DNA of 64,000 bases, from the NCBI GenBank assembly GCA_036557785.1, contig DATBGZ010000003.1:33797-97796 (forward strand), read 5' to 3'. Both the position numbers and the translations under genes were made by a program. Under the pieces are notes generated by a model. The model was not told the DNA's origin. It made no database searches and worked only from the letters and a program-made list of their open reading frames with translations. Positions 18,389 to 27,394 of the stretch are shown here, one piece after another. Origin of the DNA: DATBGZ01 sp036557785. Lineage in GTDB: Bacteria > Actinomycetota > Actinomycetes > Mycobacteriales > Micromonosporaceae. Numbering within the stretch: the stretch's first letter is position 1; every line of letters begins with the position of its first letter.

Positions 18389-19915
18389 GTGCGCATAGGA
18401 GTGACCCGCGAGATCCGGGACGGGGAGACGCGGGTGGCCGCGACCCCGATCACCGTGGGCTCGCTGCTCGCCCTCGGGTACGAGGTGGTCGTCGAGACGG
18501 GTGCCGGCGCGAGGTCGAGCTTTCCGGACGAGGCGTACGTCGAGGCCGGGGCGAGCATCGGTGACGCCTGGTCGGCCGAGATCGTCCTGAAGGTCAACGC
18601 CCCCACGTCGGACGAGATCGCTCTCCTGCGCCCGGGTTCCGCCATCGTCGCCCTGCTCAGCCCCGGGCTCAGCCCGGACCTGCTCGACGCGCTCGCCGAC
18701 CGGGGCGTCACCGCGCTCGCGCTCGACGCGGTACCGCGCATCTCGCGGGCGCAGTCCATGGACGTGCTGAGCTCGATGGCGAACATCGCCGGCTATCGGG
18801 CGGTGATCGAGGCCGCCCACGCCTTCGGGCGGTTCTTCACCGGGCAGGTGACCGCCGCCGGGAAGGTGCCCCCGGCGAAGGTGCTCGTGGCCGGCGCGGG
18901 TGTCGCCGGCCTCGCCGCGATCGGGGCGGCGAGCAGCCTCGGCGCGATCGTCCGCGCCACCGACCCCCGCCCCGAGGTCGCCGACCAGGTCAAGTCGCTC
19001 GGCGGGGAGTACCTCCCGGTCGACGTGGCGGTCGAGCAGACCGGGACCGGATACGCGGCCGCGACCTCGGAGGCGTACGACCGCCGAGCGGCGCAGATCT
19101 ACACGGAGCAGGCCGCCGACGTCGACATCATCATCACCACCGCGCTGATCCCGGGCCGCCCGGCGCCGCGCCTGATCAGCGCGGCTGACGTCGCGAGCAT
19201 GAAGCCCGGCAGCGTCATTGTCGACATGGCGACCGGCCAGGGCGGCAACGTCGAGGGCTCGACGGCGGGACAGATCGTGACCACACCGAACGGGGTCACG
19301 GTCATCGGCTACACCGACCTCGCGAGCCGGCTGCCCGCGCAGGCCTCGCAGCTCTACGGCACGAACCTGGTGAACCTGCTCAAGCTGCTGACGCCGGGCA
19401 AGGACGGTGTGCTCGCGATCGACTTCGACGACCCGGTCCAGCGTTCGATCACGGTGGTCCGCGACGGCGTGAAGACATGGCCGCCGCCGCCGGTCCAGGT
19501 CTCGGCCGCCGCCCCGGCCCAGCCCGCCAAGGCCGTACGGCCGGCGGCGACCCAGGAGGCCAAGCCGGTCCGGTACGGCGTGCGGTACACGCTGGTGGCG
19601 CTGCTCTCCGCAGTGCTCTTCGCCATCACGGCCTTCTCGCCGAACCAGCTCACGACGGACTTCTCGGTCTTCGTCCTCGCGGTGGTGATCGGGTACTACG
19701 TGATCGGCGCGGTGCACCACGCCCTGCACACGCCACTGATGTCGGTGACCAACGCCATCTCGGGCATCATCATCGTCGGCGCGCTGCTGCAGCTCGGCCA
19801 GGGCAACCTGCTCGTGACGATCCTGTCGTTCGTGGCCACGACGCTCGTAGCGGTCAACATATTCGGCGGTTTCGCGGTTACTCGCCGCATGCTCGGCATG
19901 TTCCGGAAGGGCTGA
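18389..19915 (+). CDS. pntA: NAD(P) transhydrogenase subunit alpha
   Basis: 508 residues. It binds NAD(H) and, with PntB, couples hydride transfer between NADH and NADP+ to proton flow across the membrane. The N-terminus IGVTREIRDGETRVAATP is typical of the family. The Rossmann motif VLVAGAGVAGLAAIGAASSL is at about 170, and the RxxxAQSMD-type loop ISRAQSMDVLSSMANIAGYR is present. The C-terminal part (about 405-508) has four membrane segments, so both alpha regions are fused as in Escherichia coli. The GTG at 18389 is preceded by AAGGAG. The gene is followed by pntB after 3 nt. Confidence 0.96.
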   Translation: MRIGVTREIRDGETRVAATPITVGSLLALGYEVVVETGAGARSSFPDEAYVEAGASIGDAWSAEIVLKVNAPTSDEIALLRPGSAIVALLSPGLSPDLLDALADRGVTALALDAVPRISRAQSMDVLSSMANIAGYRAVIEAAHAFGRFFTGQVTAAGKVPPAKVLVAGAGVAGLAAIGAASSLGAIVRATDPRPEVADQVKSLGGEYLPVDVAVEQTGTGYAAATSEAYDRRAAQIYTEQAADVDIIITTALIPGRPAPRLISAADVASMKPGSVIVDMATGQGGNVEGSTAGQIVTTPNGVTVIGYTDLASRLPAQASQLYGTNLVNLLKLLTPGKDGVLAIDFDDPVQRSITVVRDGVKTWPPPPVQVSAAAPAQPAKAVRPAATQEAKPVRYGVRYTLVALLSAVLFAITAFSPNQLTTDFSVFVLAVVIGYYVIGAVHHALHTPLMSVTNAISGIIIVGALLQLGQGNLLVTILSFVATTLVAVNIFGGFAVTRRMLGMFRKG

Positions 19916-19918
19916 TCC

Positions 19919-21325
19919 ATGACCGCGACATCCGCCGCGTCGGCCGCGTACATCGTCGCCGGCCTGCTGTTCATCATGAGCCTCGCCGGGCTCTCCAAGC
20001 ACGAGACGGCCCGAGGCGGCATCGTCTACGGCATCGCCGGGATGGCGATCGCGCTCGCCGCCACCATCGCCCTGGTCACCAACTCGATCGACAACCTCGG
20101 CCTCGGCCTGCTCGTCGCCGCGCTCCTCGTCGGTGCCGTGGTCGGGCTCTGGCGGGCCCGCACGGTCGAGATGACGGCGATGCCGGAGCTGATCGCGATC
20201 CTGCACAGCTTCGTCGGTGTCGCGGCCGTTCTCGTCGGCTGGAACGGGTACCTCGACGCGCACGCCTCGGCCTCGGCTCCGGAGGAGCTGTCCGGGGCGC
20301 TGCTCAACGTCCACAACGCCGAGATCTTCATCGGTGTCTTCATCGGCGCGGTGACGTTCACCGGCTCGGTGGTGGCCTTCGGCAAGCTCTCCGGGCGGAT
20401 CAGCTCGGCACCGCTGATGCTGCCGGGCCGGCACGTGTTCAACCTCGGCGCGCTGGTGGCGTTCTTCGCGCTGACGACCTGGTTCGTGGTCAGCCCGCAC
20501 CAGTGGCTGCTGGTCACGGTCACGGCGATCGCGCTGCTGCTCGGCGTCAACCTGGTCGCCTCGATCGGCGGCGGCGACATGCCGGTGGTCGTCTCGATGC
20601 TCAACAGCTACTCGGGCTGGGCCGCGGCGGCGTCGGGATTCCTGCTCAACAACCCGTTGCTCATCATCACCGGCGCCCTGGTCGGGTCCTCCGGTGCGTA
20701 CCTGTCCAACGTGATGTGCAAGGCGATGAACCGCCGGTTCCTCTCGGTGATCGCGGGCGGCTTCGGCGCGACGGTCGCCTCCACCAGCGACAAGGACCTG
20801 GGGGAGTACCACGAGACCACGGCGGCCGAAACTGCGAAGCTCCTCCTGGAGGCATCGTCGGTCATCATCACGCCGGGATACGGCATGGCGGTGGCGCAGG
20901 CGCAGTACCCGGTCGCGGACCTGACCCGACGGCTGCGCGAGAAGGGGATCGAGGTCCGCTTCGGCATTCACCCGGTCGCGGGTCGGCTGCCCGGCCACAT
21001 GAACGTCCTGCTGGCCGAGGCGAAGGTCCCCTACGACATCGTGCTGGAGCTCGACGAGATCAACGACGACTTCGCGCACACCTCTGTGGTGCTCGTCATC
21101 GGCGCGAACGACACGGTCAACCCCGCGGCCGAGGACGACCCGACCAGCCCGATCGCCGGCATGCCGGTGCTGCGGGTGTGGGAAGCGGCCAATGTCATCG
21201 TCTTCAAGCGGTCGATGGCCTCGGGCTACGCCGGCGTGCCCAACCCGCTGTTCTACCGGGAGAACACGCGCATGCTCTTCGGCGACGCGAAGGTCCGGGT
21301 CGAGGACATCCTCAAGGAGTTGTAG
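19919..21325 (+). CDS. pntB: NAD(P) transhydrogenase subunit beta
   Basis: 468 residues, the NADP(H)-binding and main membrane subunit. The first 280 residues carry eight or nine hydrophobic helices, including FVGVAAVLVGWNGYLDAH and SYSGWAAAASGFLLNN. The C-terminal domain has the NADP fold: IITPGYGMAVAQAQYPVADL, FGIHPVAGRLPGHMNVLLAEA, VLVIGANDTVNPAAEDD, and VFKRSMASGYAGV. The length matches the family. It starts 3 nt after pntA and meets the convergent DUF1772 gene with a single base between stops. The likely role is NADPH supply. Confidence 0.96.
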   Translation: MTATSAASAAYIVAGLLFIMSLAGLSKHETARGGIVYGIAGMAIALAATIALVTNSIDNLGLGLLVAALLVGAVVGLWRARTVEMTAMPELIAILHSFVGVAAVLVGWNGYLDAHASASAPEELSGALLNVHNAEIFIGVFIGAVTFTGSVVAFGKLSGRISSAPLMLPGRHVFNLGALVAFFALTTWFVVSPHQWLLVTVTAIALLLGVNLVASIGGGDMPVVVSMLNSYSGWAAAASGFLLNNPLLIITGALVGSSGAYLSNVMCKAMNRRFLSVIAGGFGATVASTSDKDLGEYHETTAAETAKLLLEASSVIITPGYGMAVAQAQYPVADLTRRLREKGIEVRFGIHPVAGRLPGHMNVLLAEAKVPYDIVLELDEINDDFAHTSVVLVIGANDTVNPAAEDDPTSPIAGMPVLRVWEAANVIVFKRSMASGYAGVPNPLFYRENTRMLFGDAKVRVEDILKEL

Positions 21326-21326
21326 C

Positions 21327-21827
21327 TCAGGCCGTGGCTCCGGACACGCGCAGGGCCCACGCGAGACAGACGAACGACGCCACCGCGGTGACCGTACGGA
21401 TGACGTTGAACTGAGCCCACCGCTTCTCGAACGGTCGGCGCGCGGCGGGGGCGTCGTCGGGATCGGCGGCGGCGAGGGCGGCGTTGAGCGGCATGTTGAC
21501 GAAGAACGTCACGCCCAACGACAGTCCATACAGGACGAGGCCGGCGATGATCCACGGGATCGAGTCACGCTGGGGTGCGCCGCCGGGGTAGCCGCGCACC
21601 GCGAAGAAGAGCGCAAGCAGGGTGAACACGGCTCCGCCCAGGAAGCAGAAGATGAACCACGGGTTGATGATCTCGACGTTGATCCGTCGCATCACGTCCA
21701 CGAACGTCTGGTCAGAGGTCCGCGCCAAGCCCCGCATCACGGACAGCGCATAGGCGGCGAAGATGCCCGCCATCAAGCCCACCGTGAGCGTCGCGAGCAC
21801 CAGGCTCACCGTGGCCCAGGTCGTCAT
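21327..21827 (-). CDS. DUF1772 family membrane protein
   Basis: 166 residues with about four membrane helices: 1-27, 56-80, 90-115 and 140-160. The central MRRINVEIINPWFIFCFLGG and the FFVNMPLNAAL segment fit DUF1772 (anthrone-oxygenase-like) proteins, whose chemistry is mostly untested. The ATG at 21827 has GAGG just upstream. This GAGG overlaps the stop codon of acetate kinase, 7 nt away, so translation is likely coupled. An in-frame extension to 21929 overlaps acetate kinase and looks spurious. Confidence 0.82.
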   Translation of the reverse strand: MTTWATVSLVLATLTVGLMAGIFAAYALSVMRGLARTSDQTFVDVMRRINVEIINPWFIFCFLGGAVFTLLALFFAVRGYPGGAPQRDSIPWIIAGLVLYGLSLGVTFFVNMPLNAALAAADPDDAPAARRPFEKRWAQFNVIRTVTAVASFVCLAWALRVSGATA

Positions 21828-21834
21828 ACCAGCC

Positions 21835-23001
21835 TCACTCTCGTCTCTCGTCCAAGCGCTCGCGTGCCGCGAGCGCGGGTGCCTGCCCGACCAGCCTCGC
21901 CACATCCTGCGCGATCGCGCTCTGCTCATCGGTCGGCACGACGCATACCGTCACCCGCGCGTCCGGCGCTGAGATCACCCGGTCCTGGATGCTGCCGGCA
22001 TTGTTGCGTGCCGGGTCCACGTCGATACCCCAGGGTTGCAGACCCGCCAGCGACTCCGACCGGACGGTCGGTGCGTGCTCGCCGACGCCGGCGGTGAACA
22101 CGATCGCGTCCAGCCGCCCGAGCACGGCATGGTAGGCGCCCACGTACTTGCGGATCCGGTGGCAGTAGACCTCGATCGCCAGGCGTGCCTTCTCGTCGCC
22201 AGCGTCGCGCGCCCCGAGCACGGAGCGTACGTCCGCCGCGCCGGCGAGGCCGAGCAGCCCACTGCGGTGCTCCAGCAGGTCGGTGACCTCGTCGGCCGAC
22301 TGGCCCGCCTCCCGTTGGAGGAAGGGCACGATCGCGGGATCGAGGTCTCCACAGCGCGTGCCCATGACCAGCCCCTCCAGCGGCGTGAAGCCCATCGAGG
22401 TCTCCACGCTGCGTCCGCCGCGCACGGCAGTGGCGCTGGCCCCGTTGCCGAGGTGCAGCACGATGAGGTTGAGCTGCGTCAATGGCTCGCGCAACAGCTC
22501 GGCCGTCCGCCGGCAGACGTACGCGCAGGAGATGCCGTGGAAACCGTACCGGCGGATCCCGTACCGCTGGCTCACCTCGGCGTCGACGGCGTACGTGGCC
22601 GCCACCGGGGGCAGGGTGGCGTGGAACGCGGTGTCGAAGACCGCCACCTGCGCCGCCGCGGGCATCAGGCGTCGAGCAGCTTCGATGCCCTGGAGCGCCG
22701 GAGGGTTGTGTAGTGGGGCCAACGGAGCCAGCCGACGCACCTCGTCCAGCACCGTGTCGTCAACCAGCGTCGGCTGGGTGAAGCGCGCACCGCCGTGCAC
22801 AACCCGGTGCCCGACCGCCCGCACGCTTCCCGCGTCGAGGCTCAGCTCGGCGAGCACCCGCTGCAGTGCCGTGTGGTGATCCGGGACCGGCCCTCCGGGT
22901 TCGCCGACGCGCTCCACCGTGCCCCGCCGGGTCGGGACGCCGTCGGGATCGGCGAGCGCGTACTTGAGCGACGACGATCCGCAGTTGAGCACGAGGATCA
23001 C
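21835..23001 (-). CDS. ackA: Acetate kinase
   Basis: 388 residues. It interconverts acetate plus ATP and acetyl phosphate plus ADP. All family signatures are visible: N-terminal ILVLNCGSSSLKYAL, AVGHRVVHGGARF, VFDTAFHATLP, RYGFHGISCAYV, LIVLHLGNGASATAV, MGTRCGDLDPAIVPFL, and VFTAGVGEHAPTVR. The GTG at 23001 opens the family N-terminus exactly. The partner phosphotransacetylase gene (pta), often adjacent, is not in this window. It is divergent from a small membrane gene at 23080 and followed by the DUF1772 gene. Confidence 0.96.
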   Translation of the reverse strand: MILVLNCGSSSLKYALADPDGVPTRRGTVERVGEPGGPVPDHHTALQRVLAELSLDAGSVRAVGHRVVHGGARFTQPTLVDDTVLDEVRRLAPLAPLHNPPALQGIEAARRLMPAAAQVAVFDTAFHATLPPVAATYAVDAEVSQRYGIRRYGFHGISCAYVCRRTAELLREPLTQLNLIVLHLGNGASATAVRGGRSVETSMGFTPLEGLVMGTRCGDLDPAIVPFLQREAGQSADEVTDLLEHRSGLLGLAGAADVRSVLGARDAGDEKARLAIEVYCHRIRKYVGAYHAVLGRLDAIVFTAGVGEHAPTVRSESLAGLQPWGIDVDPARNNAGSIQDRVISAPDARVTVCVVPTDEQSAIAQDVARLVGQAPALAARERLDERRE

Positions 23002-23079
23002 ACCCGCACGGTAACGGCGGGCCGGGGTCACGGTAGAGGCGTTCGGCCGTTCCGCCGCCCGGCCAGTAGCATCGGGCAA

Positions 23080-23463
23080 ATGGCTGCGCGACCGCGCCCC
23101 CGTGCCGTGACGGCCGCTTGTTGGCTGCTTGTCGCGGCGGCCGCCCTGCTCTTCGTGGCCGCCGGCTTTGGCGCGTCCTTCGCTCCGATCTGCACCCTGA
23201 CCCTGGTCTTCGCCGTGATCCTGGTCGCCCACCGGGCCAGTCAGGGCAGGCGGGGGGCCCGGCTGCTGGCCTGGGCCCTGTCGGTGGTGCTGGTTGGGCA
23301 GGCGATCCTGTTGCTGCTCGCCGGACTGCGGTGGTGGCTGTCCGTGCTGGTCGTGGCTCACGTGCTCGCCCTGGTGGCCGCCTCGGCCCTGCTCGCGCGC
23401 CCGCCGGCCCAGGTGTTCTTTGCTCCTCGGCCACCCCGGATCGACCCGCGCTTGCTGAACTGA
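23080..23463 (+). CDS. Small hypothetical membrane protein
   Basis: 127 residues. A basic start MAARPRPR is followed by about four hydrophobic helices (13-32, 36-56, 70-91 and 94-114) and a short proline-rich tail. I do not recognise a family. It begins 78 nt from the divergent acetate kinase start and ends 41 nt before the convergent SGNH gene. The coding case rests on strong third-position GC and a clean hydrophobic pattern. Confidence 0.65.
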   Translation: MAARPRPRAVTAACWLLVAAAALLFVAAGFGASFAPICTLTLVFAVILVAHRASQGRRGARLLAWALSVVLVGQAILLLLAGLRWWLSVLVVAHVLALVAASALLARPPAQVFFAPRPPRIDPRLLN

Positions 23464-23504
23464 CCCGGACCTGGCCAAGCCTGAGGTGACTAACCCTGGG
23501 GCGG

Positions 23505-25049
23505 TCAGCGGGGCGGGTTGAGCACGCGCAGGACCGACGAGGCCAGACGCAGCACGCCGACGCCCGTCGGGTGGAACGGCGCCGGGTCGCCCAGCCCCTG
23601 GATGTCCGGGCCGAGGCTGTCCGAGATCTGTGCGCACAGCGGCGTGAGGACCGGGCGCGCGACCGCGAAGCCGTACTTCTGCGCGCCCGCGGACAGCACG
23701 TCGTTGAGTTGTCGGTTGCGGTCCGCGAGCAGGTCGACCGCTTGGCCGTCGAGGCCCGCCGCGCCCGGCGGGCCCTGGGCGTCGGGGCAGGACGGGTCGA
23801 TGGTGAAGATGTCGTACGAGGTCATCACGATCACCTGCGGGGCGCCGGGCAGGTCGTTGAGGTCGTGCAGCAGGTCGCCGTACGCGCTGTCGAACGCCGC
23901 GAGCCGGTACGCGAACTCGCCCTCGGTGAGCCGGTCGCTGCAGTCCTGCACGCCGTAGCAGTACCTGAGTTGGTCGCCCCAGCCGAGGTCGTTCGGACCG
24001 ATCACCACGACGACGAAGCGCAGTCCCGACAGTTGCCGCAGCCGCCCGACCTGGGCCGGCACGACCGTGGCGCCGATGTGCTGCGGCCCGCGCAGACCTG
24101 CCAGCGTGGTGGCGCCAGAGCAGGCGAGGTTGGCCACCGGCAGCGACGCCAGGGCCGCGATCTCCGTGGCGAGCGAGTCGTTGCTGCGGGCGCAGGCCCG
24201 ATCCTCGTCGCTGGCGTCGGTCACCGGAGCGCCACCGAGCCGTGCCGCCCGGGAGTCGCCGATCACGGCGCCCACGTACCCGTCGATCACCGGTCCCACC
24301 GGTGTCGGCGCCACGTAGTACGAGCCGACCAGGTCGGTGAGCGACCGCACATGCGCCAGCCCGTCGGTGACGCCGGTGTAGGCGAGCATCCCGCACGCGG
24401 CCCAGGCCGCCACCGAGACCGTGCTGGCCGCCGCGACCATCGCCCGGACCTGGGTACGGCTGCGCTGCCAGAGCTGGTGGACCGTCAGCGGCGCATGGCT
24501 GCTCGTGGCGATCACGGCTCGGCTCTCCCGACGCATGGTGATCAGCATGCGCAGGCAGCCGGCGAGTGCCACGAGACCGATAGTGATCGCGAAGAGGATC
24601 ACCGCGGCCCAGGCGTACCAACGAGTGAAGGCGTCCGTGATCTGGCTCTGCGCTGTCTGTCTCGCGTTGCCGTTGGCCGGGTCGAGCGCGGCGACGGCGG
24701 CGGCGTTGCGCCGCACGGGACCGAGAGTGATCCGCGGACGCAACGGCCCCGCGATGTCCAGGGGTGGCACGTCGAGCTGGGTGTTGCCGATCTGGACGAG
24801 CTGTGCCGGGCCCGACCAGGACAGCGACGGGACCCGGGCGCCCACGGAAAGGTCCTGCCCCGCGACGGTCGTGTGCTGGTCCGGAGTCAGCAGGATGGTG
24901 GCGGGCAGTCCCAGCACGACACAGAGCGTGACCACGATCACGGTCGGCAGCGAGCCGACCTCGCGGAGGAACCGAACCGGGCGGCGCGGTTCGTCGACCG
25001 AGGGGTCTGCTTCTGATCCAGTCCGCATGTTGCGCGGATGGGTCGACAC
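23505..25049 (-). CDS. Membrane-anchored SGNH/GDSL hydrolase
   Basis: 514 residues. The N-terminal half has hydrophobic helices at about 35-57 and 145-170 and another at about 205-235, with an extracytoplasmic loop between the first two. The C-terminal half is an SGNH esterase fold: block I IGDSRAAR (Ser), the Gly in NLACSGATTL, the Asn in VIGPNDLGW, and the catalytic His in PFHPTGVGVLRLA. This implies a surface esterase or deacetylase on a cell-wall or lipid substrate that cannot be named. The GTG at 25049 is preceded by GGGGGAGG with a 10-nt spacer, which decides the start. An ATG 21 nt later is possible. Confidence 0.84.
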   Translation of the reverse strand: MSTHPRNMRTGSEADPSVDEPRRPVRFLREVGSLPTVIVVTLCVVLGLPATILLTPDQHTTVAGQDLSVGARVPSLSWSGPAQLVQIGNTQLDVPPLDIAGPLRPRITLGPVRRNAAAVAALDPANGNARQTAQSQITDAFTRWYAWAAVILFAITIGLVALAGCLRMLITMRRESRAVIATSSHAPLTVHQLWQRSRTQVRAMVAAASTVSVAAWAACGMLAYTGVTDGLAHVRSLTDLVGSYYVAPTPVGPVIDGYVGAVIGDSRAARLGGAPVTDASDEDRACARSNDSLATEIAALASLPVANLACSGATTLAGLRGPQHIGATVVPAQVGRLRQLSGLRFVVVVIGPNDLGWGDQLRYCYGVQDCSDRLTEGEFAYRLAAFDSAYGDLLHDLNDLPGAPQVIVMTSYDIFTIDPSCPDAQGPPGAAGLDGQAVDLLADRNRQLNDVLSAGAQKYGFAVARPVLTPLCAQISDSLGPDIQGLGDPAPFHPTGVGVLRLASSVLRVLNPPR

Positions 25050-25143
25050 CGCGGCGCCACCTCCCCCAAACGGCGTCCGAAGCACTGCAATCGGTACAAG
25101 TGCCTCAAAGCTAACACGCCGGTGAGGGGTGCGTCTTACATGA

Positions 25144-26040
25144 TCAACTCCCGCCAGTCAGCGTCTGGTCTGCTCGGGGCGGCGCAGTGTCGCGACGCAG
25201 GCGGTAGTGCAGGCGCACGGCCGGGACCCGCCACAGGCGCAGGCCGTGGTCGGTGCGGACATCGCCCTCGTCGTCGACGTAAAGGTGGAACTGCTCGGCT
25301 ATCGGGATCCGACGGGCGAACAGTCCTTCCGTGGGACGCTCCAGCACCAGGTAGGCGCCGTCATCGCCGAACCGGCCCAGCGGCGAGGTCAGCCGGAACC
25401 CGCCTGCCCCATCCGAGGAGGGGCGCAGGAAGACCTGCACGGAGCCCAGTGGCAGCGGGAACACCACCCGCACGCTCGGCTGGCCATGGCCCGGCAGGTG
25501 GGCCACGCCGTAGAGACCGCTGTACGCGATCCGGCCGGTCTTGCGCATGGCGCGCAGCCAGGCCGCTCCGGCATGGCCCCCGAGCGCGTCGTGGATGTGG
25601 ACGACCGTGCTGTCCATGCCGAACGAGACGTCCAGCGGACGCATCGGCAGGCAGAGCTGCTCGAGCCGCTGCGAGAGCGTCGCCGCGATGAGGCGCCCGA
25701 AGGGCCACGCCAACGCCGACCACTCCGACCACAGGTCCAGGCGCCAGGCGGCGGCGTGCTCGTAGAAGTCCGCGATGCGGCGGTCGACCTTGCCCGGGTC
25801 GAAGTCTGGCCCGGCCAGCGCCTCGAACGACGGCAGCAGCCCGTGCTCCGGCCCGGTGCTGATCCCACCGCCAAGCTCGGCCGCCATGCGCTCGACCCAG
25901 CCGTGGCCGACCTTCGCCCGCCCCGCCGCGGGGCCGACGAGCCAACCCGCCTCCTCCCGAGGCAGACGGCGGCTGGTCGCCCGCATGAGCAACCGGCCCG
26001 TGCCGTCGACGATCCGGTGATGCAGCTTCGTGTCCGCCAC
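25144..26040 (-). CDS. Conserved hypothetical protein (about 298 aa)
   Basis: I do not assign a named family. The protein is soluble with no signal peptide. Notable conserved-looking blocks are SRRLPREEAGWLVGPA near the start, DLWSEWSALAWPFGRL, and FGMDSTVVHIHDALGG. Then come beta-rich stretches such as VRVVFPLPLGSVQVFLRP and FHLYVDDEGDVRTDHGLRLW. Two GTG starts (26061 and 26040) are possible and neither has a ribosome site. The last ten residues are polar and probably disordered. It is divergent from the MFS transporter gene 113 nt away. Confidence 0.7.
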   Translation of the reverse strand: MADTKLHHRIVDGTGRLLMRATSRRLPREEAGWLVGPAAGRAKVGHGWVERMAAELGGGISTGPEHGLLPSFEALAGPDFDPGKVDRRIADFYEHAAAWRLDLWSEWSALAWPFGRLIAATLSQRLEQLCLPMRPLDVSFGMDSTVVHIHDALGGHAGAAWLRAMRKTGRIAYSGLYGVAHLPGHGQPSVRVVFPLPLGSVQVFLRPSSDGAGGFRLTSPLGRFGDDGAYLVLERPTEGLFARRIPIAEQFHLYVDDEGDVRTDHGLRLWRVPAVRLHYRLRRDTAPPRADQTLTGGS

Positions 26041-26152
26041 GGCCGAGACCGTAACCCGCACGCCGCGGCGGGTCGAAGCGTGCTGTGGCGTGGGTAACGT
26101 GTCGGCAAAATTGTGTCGGAAGTGTCGCAGCCGTCCGGCATCATGACCGACC

Positions 26153-27394
26153 GTGGGCCTCGCTCCTTACCGTCGCGTTCTCGCCGTCCCGCGCGTGCGA
26201 AGCCTGCTGCTCGCCGGCATCCTGGCGCGCGTCCCCGCGACGGCATTCGGGATCACGCTCACTCTGCACGTCACAAACGGGATGGGCCGCTCCTGGGCCC
26301 AGGCCGGGCTCGTGACGGCGGCGTACACGATCGGCTCGGCGGTCGGGCAGCCGCTCACCGGGCGGCTGCTGGACCGGCGGGGCCTGCGCACCACCATGGC
26401 CGCCACGACGGTCGTCGCGGCGGGCGTCTGGGGGGTGTCCCCGCACCTGTCCTACCCAGCGTTGGTCGTGGCCGCCGTGGTCGGGGGCGTCTTCGGTCCG
26501 CCGATCTTCTCGGTCGTCCGGCTCAGCCTCGCCGCTATGGTGCCGGTGGAGCAACGGCGCACAGCGTTCGCGCTCGACGCGATGATCGTCGAACTGTCCT
26601 ATATGGTCGGTCCGGCCGTCGCGGTGCTGCTCGCGACGAACCTGCGGTACGGGTACGGCCTGTACGCCTTGGCCGGCGGTGTGGCCGCCAGTGGCGCGCT
26701 CATGTGGTCGCTGAACGCGCCGACGCACCCGGAGGGCCATGCGACGCCGGAGGTCGCGCCGAGCCGGCGGACCTGGTTCGGGCGGAGCCTGGTCGCGCTG
26801 CTGATCGTCGCGGCCGCCGCGACCTTCACGCTCAGCTCCGCCGAGCTCACCGTCGTGGCGACACTGCGCAACGCCGGCGTGCAGCAGTGGACCGGGGTCG
26901 CGATCGTGCTGTGGTGTCTCTACTCGCTCCTCGGCGGGCTCGTCTTCGGCGCGGGTCGCCGGCACATCCCGGCCATCGTGCTGGTCGGGTCGATGGCGTT
27001 GCTGACCATCCCGATCGGGCTCGGCTCGGCGTGGCCATGGCTGCTGCTGGCGCTGCTGCCCAGCGGCTTGCTCTGCGCACCGGCCATGACCGCGGCCAAC
27101 GTGGACCTCGCCCGCATCGTGCCCGCCGCGTCCCGGGGCGAGGCGACCGGGGTGCTGGGGTCGGCCTTCACCGTCGGCGTCAGTCTCGGCGCGCCCTTTG
27201 CCGGCCTCATCATCGATGGCTGGGGTACCTCATGGTCGTTCGCGGCCGCCGGCGCGGCGGGGCTTCTCGTGGTGCTCGCCGCGATCCCGGCCTACCGCCG
27301 CCGGCCGCGAACCCTCGTGCCCGACGTGTTGCTCGATGCTCAGCCCAGGCTGACGACAGCCGGGCCGGTACTCAGTGCATCCAATGTGGACTGA
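26153..27394 (+). CDS. MFS transporter
   Basis: 413 residues with about twelve membrane helices. The loop between helices 2 and 3 reads GRLLDRRGLRTTM, the MFS motif A position. A central polar segment APTHPEGHATPE separates the two halves. The SRGEATGVLGSAFTVG stretch is typical of drug/sugar efflux-type MFS proteins of actinobacteria. The substrate is unknown. GTG start. The last 55 nt overlap the 3' end of the convergent crotonase gene, so the C-terminal residues after VLLDA are unlikely to matter for function. Confidence 0.9.
   Translation: MGLAPYRRVLAVPRVRSLLLAGILARVPATAFGITLTLHVTNGMGRSWAQAGLVTAAYTIGSAVGQPLTGRLLDRRGLRTTMAATTVVAAGVWGVSPHLSYPALVVAAVVGGVFGPPIFSVVRLSLAAMVPVEQRRTAFALDAMIVELSYMVGPAVAVLLATNLRYGYGLYALAGGVAASGALMWSLNAPTHPEGHATPEVAPSRRTWFGRSLVALLIVAAAATFTLSSAELTVVATLRNAGVQQWTGVAIVLWCLYSLLGGLVFGAGRRHIPAIVLVGSMALLTIPIGLGSAWPWLLLALLPSGLLCAPAMTAANVDLARIVPAASRGEATGVLGSAFTVGVSLGAPFAGLIIDGWGTSWSFAAAGAAGLLVVLAAIPAYRRRPRTLVPDVLLDAQPRLTTAGPVLSASNVD

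Noticed and set aside
17309..21079. A very long open frame antisense to pntAB that continues into the dioxygenase gene
   Set aside because: Only the last 293 residues match a protein family. The rest is low-complexity Arg/Asp/Gly-rich shadow translation, typical of GC-rich DNA, and pntAB on the other strand is certain.
21835..23001. A pta-ackA operon
   Set aside because: Acetate kinase is certain but the neighbours are a DUF1772 gene and a small divergent membrane gene; no phosphotransacetylase is present.
21835..24621. A 928-codon open frame covering acetate kinase and running antisense/out of frame through the SGNH region
   Set aside because: Real homology begins at the acetate kinase N-terminus (23001). 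The upstream part is shadow of the membrane protein and SGNH genes.
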